In this document: positions 34,323-43,387 of the stretch, one piece after another
Numbering within the stretch: the first letter of the stretch is position 1
Layout: every line of letters begins with the position of its first letter
From: Eubacterium_B sp034180045
Lineage (GTDB): Bacteria; Bacillota; Clostridia; Peptostreptococcales; Anaerovoracaceae
Reading direction: 5' to 3'
DNA: 64,000 bases
NCBI GenBank assembly: GCA_034180045.1
Contig: JAXFOY010000009.1
Span: 62,001-126,000 of the forward strand
Made by a program: the position numbers and the translations under genes
Notes under the pieces: generated by a model
Database searches by the model: none
What the model saw: the letters and a program-made list of their open reading frames with translations, nothing else
What the model was told of the DNA's origin: nothing

Positions 34323-36095
34323 TTGAAAGACAAAGAAAAGAAAAAGTCAATATTGAAAAGACTTATGCCGTATTCCGGCAAAAAAGGATTTATGCTTTAT
34401 GCGGCAATGCTTATGTCCGCGCTTTCGGGTATAATGTTATTGATGCCCATGGTCTTTATTCACAAAATAATAAGCATGATTATATTGAGCGGAGAGATGA
34501 ACATAGAAAACATAAGATTAAATGCCATACTTGCGGGCTCATTTTCCGTATGCGGTATAATCTTATATCTCGGGGCGCTTCTTTTGTCGCATATCTTCGC
34601 CTTTGAAGTTGAGGATAACATCATTAAAATAAATGTTAAAAAACTGATGGATAAGCCGCTTGGATATTTTTCGAACAAAGAGAGCGGTAAAATTAGAAAT
34701 ATTATAGTTTCGGGAGCCGCAGAAACACACACATTTTTAGCGCACCAGCTACCGGATATGGCTATGACTGTCATCACGCCTTTGGTGCTTTTGACATTCT
34801 TTTTCGCATTTGATTGGCGACTCGGACTTGTGAGCCTTGTGCCGGTTTTGATGTGTGTGGCACTTATCGGCACGATGATGACAAAAGAGATGAAAAAAAT
34901 GAAAGATGAATATTTTATCGGTCTATCAAATCTATCTGCGGAAACGGTTGAATATGTAAGAGGTATTCCCGTTGTCAAAGCTTTTGCTCAGAGTGTTGAA
35001 AGCTTCGACAGACTCTATTCCACCATAAACAGGATGACCGATGTGGTTATGAAAATGACCATGGCATATAGAAATAAAATGTCGATATATGAGTCCATGG
35101 TAAGCTCTACTTCCTTTTTCCTGGTTCCTGTTGCAATTTTGCTTATAAGTACCGGAGGTGATATTCGTCAAACTCTTGCCAGCTCGATAATTTATTTTTT
35201 AATTGGACCGGCTTTTGGAATATATCTGATGAAATCAGCGGTAATATCTCAATACGCTTACTTTGCAGAGACCGCACTCAATAAGATTGATGATTTGTTA
35301 GACTATAAAGATATGGATTACGGAACCGGCTCGAGTGATGAAATAGGCTTGGAATTCAAAAATGTAACTTTTGCTTATAAAGATGATACGGTAGTTGATG
35401 ATGTATCGTTTTGTGTGAAAAAAGGTGAGACGGTAGCCTTAGTTGGAGCTTCCGGAAGCGGCAAGACAACGATTGCAAGGCTTGCGGCGCGATTTTATGA
35501 TGTGAAAAGCGGTGAGATTCTTTTGGGCGGCATAAATATAAAAGAGTACGGAAAAGAAGCGCTGATGAGCAAAATTTCATTTGTTTTCCAAAACTCCAGA
35601 CTTTTTAAGGCGAGCATAAGGGAAAACCTGCTCTTGGGAAAACCTGATGCCGGCGAAGAAGAGATTGAAACCGCTTTGTTAAACTCCGGCTCAAAGGAAA
35701 TAATTGATAATTTGGAAGATGGGCTGAATACGGTTTTCGGAACAAAAGGCACATATTTTTCGGGCGGCGAGGCTCAGAGACTTTCAATTGCAAGAGCCTT
35801 TCTGAAAAATGCGGAGCTTTTGATTTTGGACGAAGCAACCGCTTTTGCCGATCCGGAAAACGAACATATAATACAAGAGTCCTTCAAGAAGCTTTCCAAA
35901 AATAAAACTACTCTGATGATAGCTCACAGGCTTTCCACCATAGTAAATGCCGACAGGATATTGGTTGTCGAAAGGGGCAAGATAGTCGAGCAAGGCAGGC
36001 ATGAGGATTTGCTGAACCAAAACGGAGTGTACAAAAAACTATGGGATGAGTATAAAAGAGCAGTCGATTGGAAGATAGGAGGTCAAAATGGATAA
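34323..36095 (+). CDS. ABC transporter half-subunit 1 (YbtP/IrtA-like arrangement)
   Basis: The 590-residue fused membrane-ATPase protein has six predicted helices in residues 15-300 and an ATPase with Walker A GASGSGKTT, signature FSGGEAQRL (an F replaces the usual L), Walker B LLILDEATAF and H-loop IAHRL. It starts at TTG 34323 with AAAGGAAG upstream. The next gene overlaps by 8 bases, so the two probably form a heterodimer. With the AraC gene this resembles siderophore transport modules, but importer versus exporter cannot be settled. Confidence 0.9.
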   Translation: MKDKEKKKSILKRLMPYSGKKGFMLYAAMLMSALSGIMLLMPMVFIHKIISMIILSGEMNIENIRLNAILAGSFSVCGIILYLGALLLSHIFAFEVEDNIIKINVKKLMDKPLGYFSNKESGKIRNIIVSGAAETHTFLAHQLPDMAMTVITPLVLLTFFFAFDWRLGLVSLVPVLMCVALIGTMMTKEMKKMKDEYFIGLSNLSAETVEYVRGIPVVKAFAQSVESFDRLYSTINRMTDVVMKMTMAYRNKMSIYESMVSSTSFFLVPVAILLISTGGDIRQTLASSIIYFLIGPAFGIYLMKSAVISQYAYFAETALNKIDDLLDYKDMDYGTGSSDEIGLEFKNVTFAYKDDTVVDDVSFCVKKGETVALVGASGSGKTTIARLAARFYDVKSGEILLGGINIKEYGKEALMSKISFVFQNSRLFKASIRENLLLGKPDAGEEEIETALLNSGSKEIIDNLEDGLNTVFGTKGTYFSGGEAQRLSIARAFLKNAELLILDEATAFADPENEHIIQESFKKLSKNKTTLMIAHRLSTIVNADRILVVERGKIVEQGRHEDLLNQNGVYKKLWDEYKRAVDWKIGGQNG

Positions 36096-37815
36096 GTATT
36101 TTATGAAAAAATATGCTATGTCGGAGAAAGGCGCCAATAACCTCTCTAAGGCGATTTTTTCCCGCACAATTCTAAACTTTACTAAACTGTTTCCGCCTAT
36201 GATAGCGTTTATGTTTTTATTTCAGTATTTAGGAGGTTTAGAGGGCATAAAGACGACAGCGGATCTGACTTTGACGAATTATATAGTTATCATAGGCGTT
36301 ATGCTCCTTGTAATGTTTGTCATAGCCAGATGGGACTATGCAAGACTGTATAATAATGTGTATAAGGAGAGCGCAAACATAAGGATAGATGTTGCTAACA
36401 GGTTAAAGCAATTACCACTTTCATACTTTGGAAAAAGGGACTTGACGGATATAGCATCTACCATGATGAGTGACATAACCTTATATGAGGAAATTTTCTC
36501 ACATGCGGTGCCTCATATATATGCGACAGCAATTTCAACATTTGTAATTTCATTAACTATCCTCATATACGACTGGCGTATGGGATTGGCAATGCTTTGG
36601 GTAATACCTGTATCGCTTTTGATAGCGTCACTATCAAAGAAAAAACAAAAAAAGACCATGGATAAATGGGTAAAGCAAAGCAGAGAGACCTTTGATGAAT
36701 TGCAGGAAAATATTGAACAGATACAGGAAATTAAATCATATAACTTAGAGGAAAAATCGTTAAATAAATTTTATGGCTTATTGGAGAAATTGCGTAAGGA
36801 CAAAATAAATGTAGAGCTTATCACGGGGGTATCCACAGGAGTTGCTAAAATTCTGCTGAAGCTCGGTATTGTTACCGTAGCCGTAGTAGGCGCTAATATG
36901 TTCATTGCCGGCAAGATTGATATTCTTACATATGTAACATTTTTGATGATAAGCGTCAGCATTTATCTCCCTATTGAAGAAATTATAACGTTTATGGCGA
37001 TGATAGTAATGCTTGACAGCGTTGTGTCAAGAATAAAAGAGATAAAGACCATGCCTATCCAGGAGGGCAAGGTTGAAATGAATCCGAAGAACTTTGATAT
37101 TGAGTTTAGAGATGTACATTTTGGATACGATGACTACTCTGTTATAAACGGTGTGAGCTTTACGGCAAAACAAGGTGAGGTGACTGCACTAATAGGAGAA
37201 TCCGGAAGCGGAAAGAGCACTCTTGCCAAGCTGGCTGCAAGGTTTTGGGATTTAGACAGAGGTGAAATCCTGCTTGGCGGAGAAGACATAAGCCAAGTCG
37301 ATCCGGAAACTCTGCTTAATAACTTTTCTATAGTATTTCAGGATGTTGTTTTGTTTAATTCGAGCATAAAGGATAACATCAGGATAGGGAAAAAGGATGC
37401 GAGCGATGAAGAGATAATCAGGGCGGCGAAAATAGCAAGGTGCTATGATTTTATAGACAAAATGCCCGAGGGAATCGACACCGTCATAGGGGAAAACGGT
37501 CAAAGACTTTCCGGCGGTGAGCGCCAGAGAATATCTATCGCAAGGGCTATATTAAAGGATGCGCCTATTATACTTCTCGATGAAGCTACAGCATCCCTTG
37601 ACGTTGAAAATGAAAGCCTTATTCAGGAAGCGCTGTCTGAGCTTATAAAAGAAAAGACCGTAATCGCCATAGCTCATAGAGTGAGAACTATAAGAAATGC
37701 AGACAAAATTGTTCTGCTAAATGCCGGCAAAATAGAAGCGATAGGCACAGATAAAGAACTGAGCGAAAGCTCTAATTACTACCGTGGCATGCTTGAAAAA
37801 TCAAAGCTTGGCTAA
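36088..37815 (+). CDS. ABC transporter half-subunit 2 (YbtQ/IrtB-like arrangement)
   Basis: This 575-residue partner of the preceding protein has a membrane domain in residues 20-300, then Walker A GESGSGKST, signature LSGGERQR, Walker B IILLDEATAS and H-loop IAHRV. SD AGGAGG lies inside the previous gene. Both subunits have intact ATPase motifs, so both sites may be active. A terminator follows at 37847. Confidence 0.9.
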   Translation: MDKYFMKKYAMSEKGANNLSKAIFSRTILNFTKLFPPMIAFMFLFQYLGGLEGIKTTADLTLTNYIVIIGVMLLVMFVIARWDYARLYNNVYKESANIRIDVANRLKQLPLSYFGKRDLTDIASTMMSDITLYEEIFSHAVPHIYATAISTFVISLTILIYDWRMGLAMLWVIPVSLLIASLSKKKQKKTMDKWVKQSRETFDELQENIEQIQEIKSYNLEEKSLNKFYGLLEKLRKDKINVELITGVSTGVAKILLKLGIVTVAVVGANMFIAGKIDILTYVTFLMISVSIYLPIEEIITFMAMIVMLDSVVSRIKEIKTMPIQEGKVEMNPKNFDIEFRDVHFGYDDYSVINGVSFTAKQGEVTALIGESGSGKSTLAKLAARFWDLDRGEILLGGEDISQVDPETLLNNFSIVFQDVVLFNSSIKDNIRIGKKDASDEEIIRAAKIARCYDFIDKMPEGIDTVIGENGQRLSGGERQRISIARAILKDAPIILLDEATASLDVENESLIQEALSELIKEKTVIAIAHRVRTIRNADKIVLLNAGKIEAIGTDKELSESSNYYRGMLEKSKLG

Positions 37816-37846
37816 GGAAGAAGATTCTAATCGATAAAAGCGGCAA

Positions 37847-37890
37847 AAAACACCTTAAAGCCCGCAAATCCGGCGCGTTTAAGGTGTTTT
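37847..37890 (+). terminator. Terminator of the AraC-controlled ABC operon
   Basis: AAAACACCTTAAA (37847-37859) pairs perfectly with TTTAAGGTGTTTT (37878-37890) across an 18-base GC-rich loop. Confidence 0.75.
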
Positions 37891-37917
37891 GTCCTATAAC
37901 CCCAAAATTATAAATAA

Positions 37918-37946
37918 AAAAAGACCCAATTCAACAGGGTCTTTTT
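37918..37946 (-). terminator. Terminator of tRNA-Glu
   Basis: AAAAAGACCC (37918-37927) pairs with GGGTCTTTTT (37937-37946). On the minus strand the arm continues into more T residues, ending the tRNA transcript. Confidence 0.75.
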
Positions 37947-38005
37947 ACGTTTGCAATCCATAAAAAACATTTTTTGAAAATAAAAAAGTTCGGATTTGCA
38001 TCATT

Positions 38006-38080
38006 TGGTATCGCCTAGGGGAGTCGAACCCCTGATTCAGCCGTGAGAGGGCTACGTCTTGACCACTTGACCAAGGCGAC
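38006..38080 (-). tRNA. tRNA-Glu (CTC)
   Basis: On the minus strand the cloverleaf is complete: acceptor GTCGCCT/AGGCGAT (G1-U72 wobble), D-arm GTCAAGTGGTCAAGAC, anticodon loop CTCTCAC giving anticodon CTC (reads GAG), T-arm GGGGTTCGACTCCCC, discriminator A, and an encoded CCA (38006-38008). Confidence 0.95.
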
Positions 38081-38128
38081 AAATTATATTAGCAAATTAA
38101 AATCATTTATTGAAATGCTACAAGCGAT

Positions 38129-38157
38129 ATTATATACTAAAATAATATTAATGTCTA
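38129..38157 (-). promoter_or_regulatory. tRNA-Glu promoter
   Basis: Minus strand TAGACA (38157-38152) and TATAAT (38134-38129) are 17 bases apart, about 49 bases upstream of the mature tRNA 5' end. Confidence 0.55.
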
Positions 38158-38189
38158 GTTTTTTCTACAAATAATTTGAGGTGAAATGG

Positions 38190-39668
38190 ATGATAAAATA
38201 TATAAGCACAAGGGGAATGGAGACCTGTTGCAGCGCATCTGAGGCAATAGTAAAAGGCATTGCAGACGATAAAGGTCTTTTTGTTCCTACAGAGATACCA
38301 CGGCTAAATGTGGAATTAGATGAACTTGCGCGGCTTGAATATAAGGATATAGCAAAGCTTGTTATCGGAACTTTTTTTACCGATTTCACAAAGGAAGAAA
38401 TTGATTATTGTGTTGAACATGCATATGATGAAAAATTTGATACACCGGAGATTGCGCCGGTAACCACAGTTGGAGACTCATATTTTTTGGAGCTTTATCA
38501 CGGGAAGACGGCTGCGTTCAAGGATATGGCGCTTTCTATCCTTCCATATCTTATGACTACGGCGATGCACAAAATCGGAATGAATAAAAAAGTTTGTATT
38601 TTGACGGCAACCTCAGGAGATACGGGCAAGGCGGCGCTTGAAGGTTTTGCAGATGTTGAAAATACGGAAATCATAGTCTTCTATCCTAAGGACGGTGTCA
38701 GTGAGGTGCAGCGACGCCAAATGACGACGCAAAGCGGTAAGAATGTGCATGTATATGCAATTGAAGGAAACTTTGATGATGCACAAAGCGGCGTGAAAAA
38801 CTTATTTATGGACGAAAAATTTGCGGATAAAATCGCAGAAAAGGGTTATGTTTTTTCTTCAGCAAACTCGATCAACATAGGCAGGTTGATACCGCAGGTG
38901 GCATATTATGTATACGCATACAGCCGTTTGCTCAAAATTGATGAGATAAGAGCAGGTGAAAAAATTAATGTCACAGTGCCGACGGGTAATTTTGGAAATA
39001 TTCTTGCTGCATACTACGCTATGCAGATGGGGATTCCGATTAACAAACTCATATGTGCCTCAAATGAGAATAATGTTTTGACGGATTTTTTTAATTCAGG
39101 TAAATATGATATAAAAAGGGAGTTCGTGCTGAGCAATTCGCCATCTATGGACATCCTGATTTCAAGTAACTTAGAAAGACTTTTATACCATTTCAGCACC
39201 GCCCGAGATGTGGCTTCCATGATGCAGAATCTGGACAAAAAAATGGAGTATGAAGTAAGTGATTCAATAAGAGATAAGTTAGGTGTCTTTGCTTGCGGAT
39301 TTGCGGATATGAATTTGACATGCAAGACAATAGGAGATTTGTACAGCAAGCAAAAATACCTCATGGACACACATACCTCCGTAGCATATGCAGTATATGA
39401 CGAATATCGTAAAAAAACGGGAGATGAAACCAAAACGGTAATTGTTTCGACTGCCTCACCATACAAGTTTCCAAGAAGTGTAGCCTGTTCAATAGGCATT
39501 GAAACCGATGGGCTTGATGATTTTGTATGCGCAACAAAACTCAGCGAAGAAACTGAACTGAAGATTCCTGAAGCGATAGACGGGTTGGAAAATAGAAGAG
39601 TAATACATTCTAAAGTTTTTAGTAAAACCGAGATGCCGGAAGCTGTGAAGGAGGCTCTATGTCTATAA
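38190..39668 (+). CDS. thrC: Threonine synthase
   Basis: It converts O-phosphohomoserine to threonine with PLP. The 492-residue product is of the longer type: N-terminal YISTRGMETCCSASEAI, PLP-lysine region FFLELYHGKTAAFKDMALS-like (here SYFLELYHGKTAAFKD), and glycine-rich phosphate loop TATSGDTGKAAL. ATG 38190 is chosen, with TTTGAGGTG 6 bases upstream; a GTG at 38181 falls inside that site. No other threonine genes are near. The 3' end overlaps mntP by 10 bases. Confidence 0.95.
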   Translation: MIKYISTRGMETCCSASEAIVKGIADDKGLFVPTEIPRLNVELDELARLEYKDIAKLVIGTFFTDFTKEEIDYCVEHAYDEKFDTPEIAPVTTVGDSYFLELYHGKTAAFKDMALSILPYLMTTAMHKIGMNKKVCILTATSGDTGKAALEGFADVENTEIIVFYPKDGVSEVQRRQMTTQSGKNVHVYAIEGNFDDAQSGVKNLFMDEKFADKIAEKGYVFSSANSINIGRLIPQVAYYVYAYSRLLKIDEIRAGEKINVTVPTGNFGNILAAYYAMQMGIPINKLICASNENNVLTDFFNSGKYDIKREFVLSNSPSMDILISSNLERLLYHFSTARDVASMMQNLDKKMEYEVSDSIRDKLGVFACGFADMNLTCKTIGDLYSKQKYLMDTHTSVAYAVYDEYRKKTGDETKTVIVSTASPYKFPRSVACSIGIETDGLDDFVCATKLSEETELKIPEAIDGLENRRVIHSKVFSKTEMPEAVKEALCL

Positions 39669-40219
39669 TCGAACTTATAGTTTTGGCATTTGGACTTTCC
39701 ATGGATGCTTTTGCCGTTTCGATATGCAAGGGACTTGCGCTTCCGGAAATGAAATGGAAATATGCGTTCATTTGCGGCGCGTACTTTGGTATATTTCAGG
39801 CGGTTATGCCTGCTATAGGGTATCTTTTAGGTTATAAATTCAGAGCGCTTATCATGGACTTTGATCACTGGATTGCCTTTGTATTACTGCTTTTTATAGG
39901 TATTAATATGATAAGAGAGTCGGGCAAATCCGGTGATGAAAACGCAAATTTCGGCATGAAGACGATGTTTTTACTGGCTGTAGCTACAAGCATAGATGCT
40001 CTTGCCGTAGGTATAAGTTTTGCAGTGCTTGATGTAAATCTTGCTTTTGCAGTCATATTTATCGGCGTGACAACATTTGTATTCGGGATTGCAGGTGTCA
40101 AAATAGGAAATTTGTTTGGAACTCGATTTAAGGCAGGTGCGGAGAGATTCGGCGGAGGTATTTTAATATTGATAGGCGGCAAGATATTACTTGAACACCT
40201 TGGAATTTTAAGTATTTAA
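39659..40219 (+). CDS. mntP: Putative manganese efflux pump MntP
   Basis: This 186-residue protein has six predicted helices and the two internal repeats of the family, with aspartates in FGLSMDAFAVS and ATSIDALAVG. These conserved acidic residues lie within membrane helices. MntP exports Mn2+ to avoid toxicity. The ATG lies inside the end of thrC with SD AAGGAGG, so the two are translationally coupled, an odd partnership. No yybP-ykoY-type leader is possible here. Confidence 0.93.
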   Translation: MSIIELIVLAFGLSMDAFAVSICKGLALPEMKWKYAFICGAYFGIFQAVMPAIGYLLGYKFRALIMDFDHWIAFVLLLFIGINMIRESGKSGDENANFGMKTMFLLAVATSIDALAVGISFAVLDVNLAFAVIFIGVTTFVFGIAGVKIGNLFGTRFKAGAERFGGGILILIGGKILLEHLGILSI

Positions 40220-40500
40220 TTTAAGTATTTATTAGAATATCGGGATAAGCAGAATACGGAATCAATATTTTCTCTAGATTTTTTATAAAAATCCTTTGTA
40301 CAAATGTACAAAAAAAATGATTTTGTACATTATAGAATACAATAAATATAATAAGTAAATTTTATAGATGAATGATAGAAGGAAATGTGAATTACAAAAT
40401 AAATATTTCTAAGGATAAATAAATATTAATATTTATTTATCCGACACATGTTTTCAGTAATATTTGGTAGTCGCAGATACTAATTTTCATAAACGTAAAA
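40220..40500. other. Non-coding stretch with operator-like and palindromic elements
   Basis: Three TTTGTACA-type elements are present: TTTGTACA (40295-40302) and TGTACAAA (40305-40312) form an 8-bp inverted repeat with a 2-base spacer, and TTTGTACA recurs at 40322-40329. TTGTAC (40323-40328) and TATAAT (40347-40352), 18 bases apart, could be a plus-strand promoter. A perfect 30-bp AT-rich palindrome (half-site GGATAAATAAATATT) covers 40413-40442. No convincing gene is seen; a short regulated RNA is possible. Confidence 0.4.
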
Positions 40501-40531
40501 AATAAAAGTGGAAGCCGAAGCCGGCTTCCAC
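40500..40531 (-). terminator. Terminator of tRNA-Ser
   Basis: GTGGAAGCCG (40508-40517) pairs perfectly with CGGCTTCCAC (40522-40531). On the minus strand a T-rich tail follows. Confidence 0.8.
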
Positions 40532-40538
40532 TTTCGCT

Positions 40539-40626
40539 TGGCGGAGGACATGGGACTCGAACCCACGGGGCTGTTACGCCTTACTCGCTTTCCAGGCGAG
40601 CTCCTTAGCCACTCGGTCAATCCTCC
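40539..40626 (-). tRNA. tRNA-Ser (GGA)
   Basis: This 88-base minus-strand tRNA has acceptor GGAGGAT/GTCCTCC, anticodon arm CTCGC-CTGGAAA-GCGAG with anticodon GGA (reads TCC/TCT), a long variable arm as in all serine tRNAs, T-arm GTGGGTTCGAGTCCCAT, discriminator G and encoded CCA. Confidence 0.95.
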
Positions 40627-40638
40627 ACAGTATGAATT

Positions 40639-40667
40639 GTTATACACAGCAAAGTTACTGAATCCAA
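40639..40667 (-). promoter_or_regulatory. tRNA-Ser promoter
   Basis: Minus strand TTGGAT (40667-40662) and TATAAC (40644-40639) are 17 bases apart, with 12 bases to the mature 5' end. Confidence 0.65.
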
Positions 40668-40843
40668 TTGCTGAACTGCTATATCAGTTTAACATAGGGG
40701 AGTTGCTTATGCAATAAAAAAATAAGCTTTGTTCTAAACACAAATTGTTCATATACCCATCACAATTGGTTGACTTTGATTCTAAAAGGTGATAACTTAC
40801 AGATGTTGGATTAATTGCTCAATGGTTTAGGGAGGACTTATTA

Positions 40844-42457
40844 ATGAAAAATCTCAAATCAAGGGCCATCTGGATTATAGGATTTGCGGCACTTATTATT
40901 ATGTGCATGCCGCTTTTCGCTATGGCTGAAGAAGCTAAGGAATACGTTCCTGCTTTATTCGGAACAGCTTGGTCATTGCTACCACCACTAGTGGCTATTG
41001 CACTCGCACTTATTACAAAAGAAGCATATAGTTCATTATTCATCGGTATCGTTTGCGGTGCTGTCCTTTGGTCGGGCGGAAGCTTCGAAAAGACAATCAA
41101 CCACGTACTTGCAGACGGTATTATTTCAAGATTGTCAGATAGCTACAATGTTGGTATCCTGGTATTCCTAATCATCTTAGGTTCACTAGTAGCTATGATG
41201 AATAAGACAGGCGCGTCAGCATCATTCGGTGTTTGGGCGGAAGACCGCATTAAGACAAGAGAAGGTGCTGAGCTAAGCACAATCCTGCTCGGTTGCCTAA
41301 TCTTCGTAGATGACTATTTTAACTGTCTGACAGTAGGTGCCGTAATGAGACCTATTACGGACAAACACCATGTATCTCGTGCAAAATTGGCATATCTGAT
41401 TGACGCTACAGCAGCTCCTGTATGCATCATCGCACCTGTATCATCATGGGCGGCAGCTGTTACGGGATTTGTACCGGGAGAAGACGGATTCTCATTATTC
41501 ATCCGTTGCATTCCATACAACTTCTATGCACTGCTGACAATTCTTATGATGCTTTCAATCGTATTCTTCCATTTTGATTACGGTCCAATGAGAAAGCACG
41601 AAGATAACGCTATCAACGGCGACATCTTCACAACACCTGACAGACCTTATGAAAATGCTAAGACAGATGCAATTGAAGGAAAAGGTAAGATGATTGACAT
41701 GATTCTTCCTGTAATCATCTTGATTGCTTGCTGTGTAGGCGGAATGCTTTATGCAGGTGGTTTCTTCTCAGGAACTGCATTTGTAGAAGCTTTTTCAAGC
41801 ACAGACGCTTCTGTAGGTCTATCAACGGGATCCCTTATCGCTATAATTATCTGCGTGTTCTGGTTCCTGGCAAGAAGACTCATCTCATTTACAGAAATCA
41901 TGGAATGCTTCCCTGAAGGATTTAAGGCTATGATTCCTGCTAATATGATTTTGACACTTGCATGGACACTAAAGGCTATGACAGACAGCCTAGGCAGCAA
42001 GGAATTCGTTGAAGAGTTCGTAGGTAATCTCGCAGGCGGTCTTGTAAGCTTACTACCTGCTGTAGTATTCCTAATCGGATGCGTTATCGCATTTGCTACA
42101 GGAACATCATGGGGAACATTCGGTATCCTGATTCCAATCGTTGTATCAATCTTCGCAAACGACAAGGAGATGATGGTAATAGCAATGTCAGCTTGTATGG
42201 CAGGTGCTGTATGCGGAGACCACTGCTCACCAATCTCAGATACGACAATCATGGCATCAGCCGGTGCACAGAGTAACCACATCAACCACGTACAGACGCA
42301 GCTACCTTACGCTATGACTGTAGCAGCGGTATCATTTGTAGCATACGTAATCGCCGGATTCGTAAAGAATATCTTCATTGCACTTCCGATTGCATTTGCT
42401 ATGATGATTGCTGTTCTCATCGTTCTGGTTAAAATTTACGGAAAAGAATCTGAATAA
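40844..42457 (+). CDS. nhaC: Na+/H+ antiporter, NhaC family
   Basis: This 537-residue inner-membrane carrier opens with a basic N-terminus and has about 11-12 hydrophobic spans. NhaC-type segments include TKEAYSSLFIGIVCGA, ILLGCLIFVDDYFNCLTVG, and GDHCSPISDTTIMAS near the C-terminus. It exports Na+ in exchange for protons; some relatives exchange amino acids or malate/lactate, so the substrate is not certain. SD GGGAGG is strong. Codon use favours ATC, TTC and AAC more than neighbouring genes, suggesting high expression. Confidence 0.88.
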   Translation: MKNLKSRAIWIIGFAALIIMCMPLFAMAEEAKEYVPALFGTAWSLLPPLVAIALALITKEAYSSLFIGIVCGAVLWSGGSFEKTINHVLADGIISRLSDSYNVGILVFLIILGSLVAMMNKTGASASFGVWAEDRIKTREGAELSTILLGCLIFVDDYFNCLTVGAVMRPITDKHHVSRAKLAYLIDATAAPVCIIAPVSSWAAAVTGFVPGEDGFSLFIRCIPYNFYALLTILMMLSIVFFHFDYGPMRKHEDNAINGDIFTTPDRPYENAKTDAIEGKGKMIDMILPVIILIACCVGGMLYAGGFFSGTAFVEAFSSTDASVGLSTGSLIAIIICVFWFLARRLISFTEIMECFPEGFKAMIPANMILTLAWTLKAMTDSLGSKEFVEEFVGNLAGGLVSLLPAVVFLIGCVIAFATGTSWGTFGILIPIVVSIFANDKEMMVIAMSACMAGAVCGDHCSPISDTTIMASAGAQSNHINHVQTQLPYAMTVAAVSFVAYVIAGFVKNIFIALPIAFAMMIAVLIVLVKIYGKESE

Positions 42458-42507
42458 TTTACACATATGTGTAGAAACATATATTCTAATTGACAATTAT
42501 TCAACAC

Positions 42508-42539
42508 AAAAGCCCTTTGTTAACAAAGGGCTTTTAATT
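42508..42539 (+). terminator. Terminator of nhaC
   Basis: A perfect palindrome: AAAAGCCCTTTGTT (42508-42521) and AACAAAGGGCTTTT (42522-42535), then AATTTTG. It can fold into a hairpin with a small loop. Confidence 0.8.
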
Positions 42540-42734
42540 TTGTATTGCCTTAGCATAGGAGACAGTGAACGAAAGAGAGCTGTCTCAATTAAGGGTTATA
42601 GGACAAAAATAAATAAAAAAAGAGAGAAACTTCACATAGATGAAGAACTTGCTTTAATTCGCAGAATGCTTCTCAAAGTGTAATATATCTCTTGACAACT
42701 AAGATTAGTTTTGCGACTATTTTATGTTTTGCCC

Positions 42735-42763
42735 TTACAATTTTATCTGAAACAGTGTATACT
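42735..42763 (+). promoter_or_regulatory. Promoter of the CarD-like gene
   Basis: TTACAA (42735-42740) and TATACT (42758-42763) are separated by 17 bases and lie 34 bases before the start. The 277 bases between nhaC and this gene hold nothing else I can support, apart from the nhaC terminator. Confidence 0.55.
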
Positions 42764-42796
42764 TAATATATAAAGGTTTAGAAAAGGAGAAGTGAT

Positions 42797-43324
42797 TTGC
42801 AAATGTTCAAAGAAAATGAATTAGTAATGTATGGTTCTACAGGTGTTTGCCGTGTCAAGAAGATAGGCAAGCCTAGTTTTGCGGACAGTGATGATGATCG
42901 TCTCTACTACCTTTTAGAGCCGGTTTTCCAAAATGGAATCATATATGCGCCGGTTGACAATGCCAAAGTGCCTATAAGAGCGATAATTTCTGCCGAACGA
43001 GCTTTCGAATTGCTGGAAAATCTCGAAGAACTCGAGGTTAAGGAGTATACCGGAAGGAGTATGCAGCAGCTTTCACAGCATTATCAAAGTATATTAGAAA
43101 ACTATAGTAGTGTTGATTTGCTTGCACTTACAAAATCTATTTATATTAAGGAACTTGTCGCAGATAGGAATAATAAGCATTTGGGGCAGATAGATAAGCG
43201 ATATATGAAGAGAGCCGGAGATTTGGTATATGGAGAATTTGCGATAGCTCTGGATACGGATCGCGATAAGGTCGAAAAATATATCAAAAATCGATTGGAA
43301 AAAAACATATTGGGAAATTCATAA
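42797..43324 (+). CDS. CarD family transcriptional regulator
   Basis: The N-terminal CarD/TRCF RNA-polymerase-interacting domain is visible as NELVMYGSTGVCRVKKI and YYLLEPVFQNGIIYAPVDN, followed by a helical C-terminal DNA-contacting domain. At 175 residues it has normal length. CarD proteins bind the RNA polymerase beta subunit and stabilise open promoter complexes. TTG 42797 has AAGGAGA at good distance; ATG 42803 is the alternative. It stands as a single gene, followed by a terminator. Confidence 0.9.
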   Translation: MQMFKENELVMYGSTGVCRVKKIGKPSFADSDDDRLYYLLEPVFQNGIIYAPVDNAKVPIRAIISAERAFELLENLEELEVKEYTGRSMQQLSQHYQSILENYSSVDLLALTKSIYIKELVADRNNKHLGQIDKRYMKRAGDLVYGEFAIALDTDRDKVEKYIKNRLEKNILGNS

Positions 43325-43359
43325 AAGATAAAGAGTTCCGATATAATAAACAGATTATG

Positions 43360-43387
43360 AAAATAGCCGTAAGGCTATTTTTTTCTT
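43360..43387 (+). terminator. Terminator of the CarD-like gene
   Basis: AAATAGCC (43361-43368) and GGCTATTT (43373-43380) with a GTAA loop, followed by TTTTCTT. Confidence 0.85.

Noticed and set aside
40508..40717. 69-residue ORF across tRNA-Ser
   Set aside because: It is read through the antisense strand of a complete tRNA and its terminator.
42408..42683. 91-residue ORF after nhaC
   Set aside because: It starts inside nhaC in another frame, crosses the terminator palindrome and has no SD.
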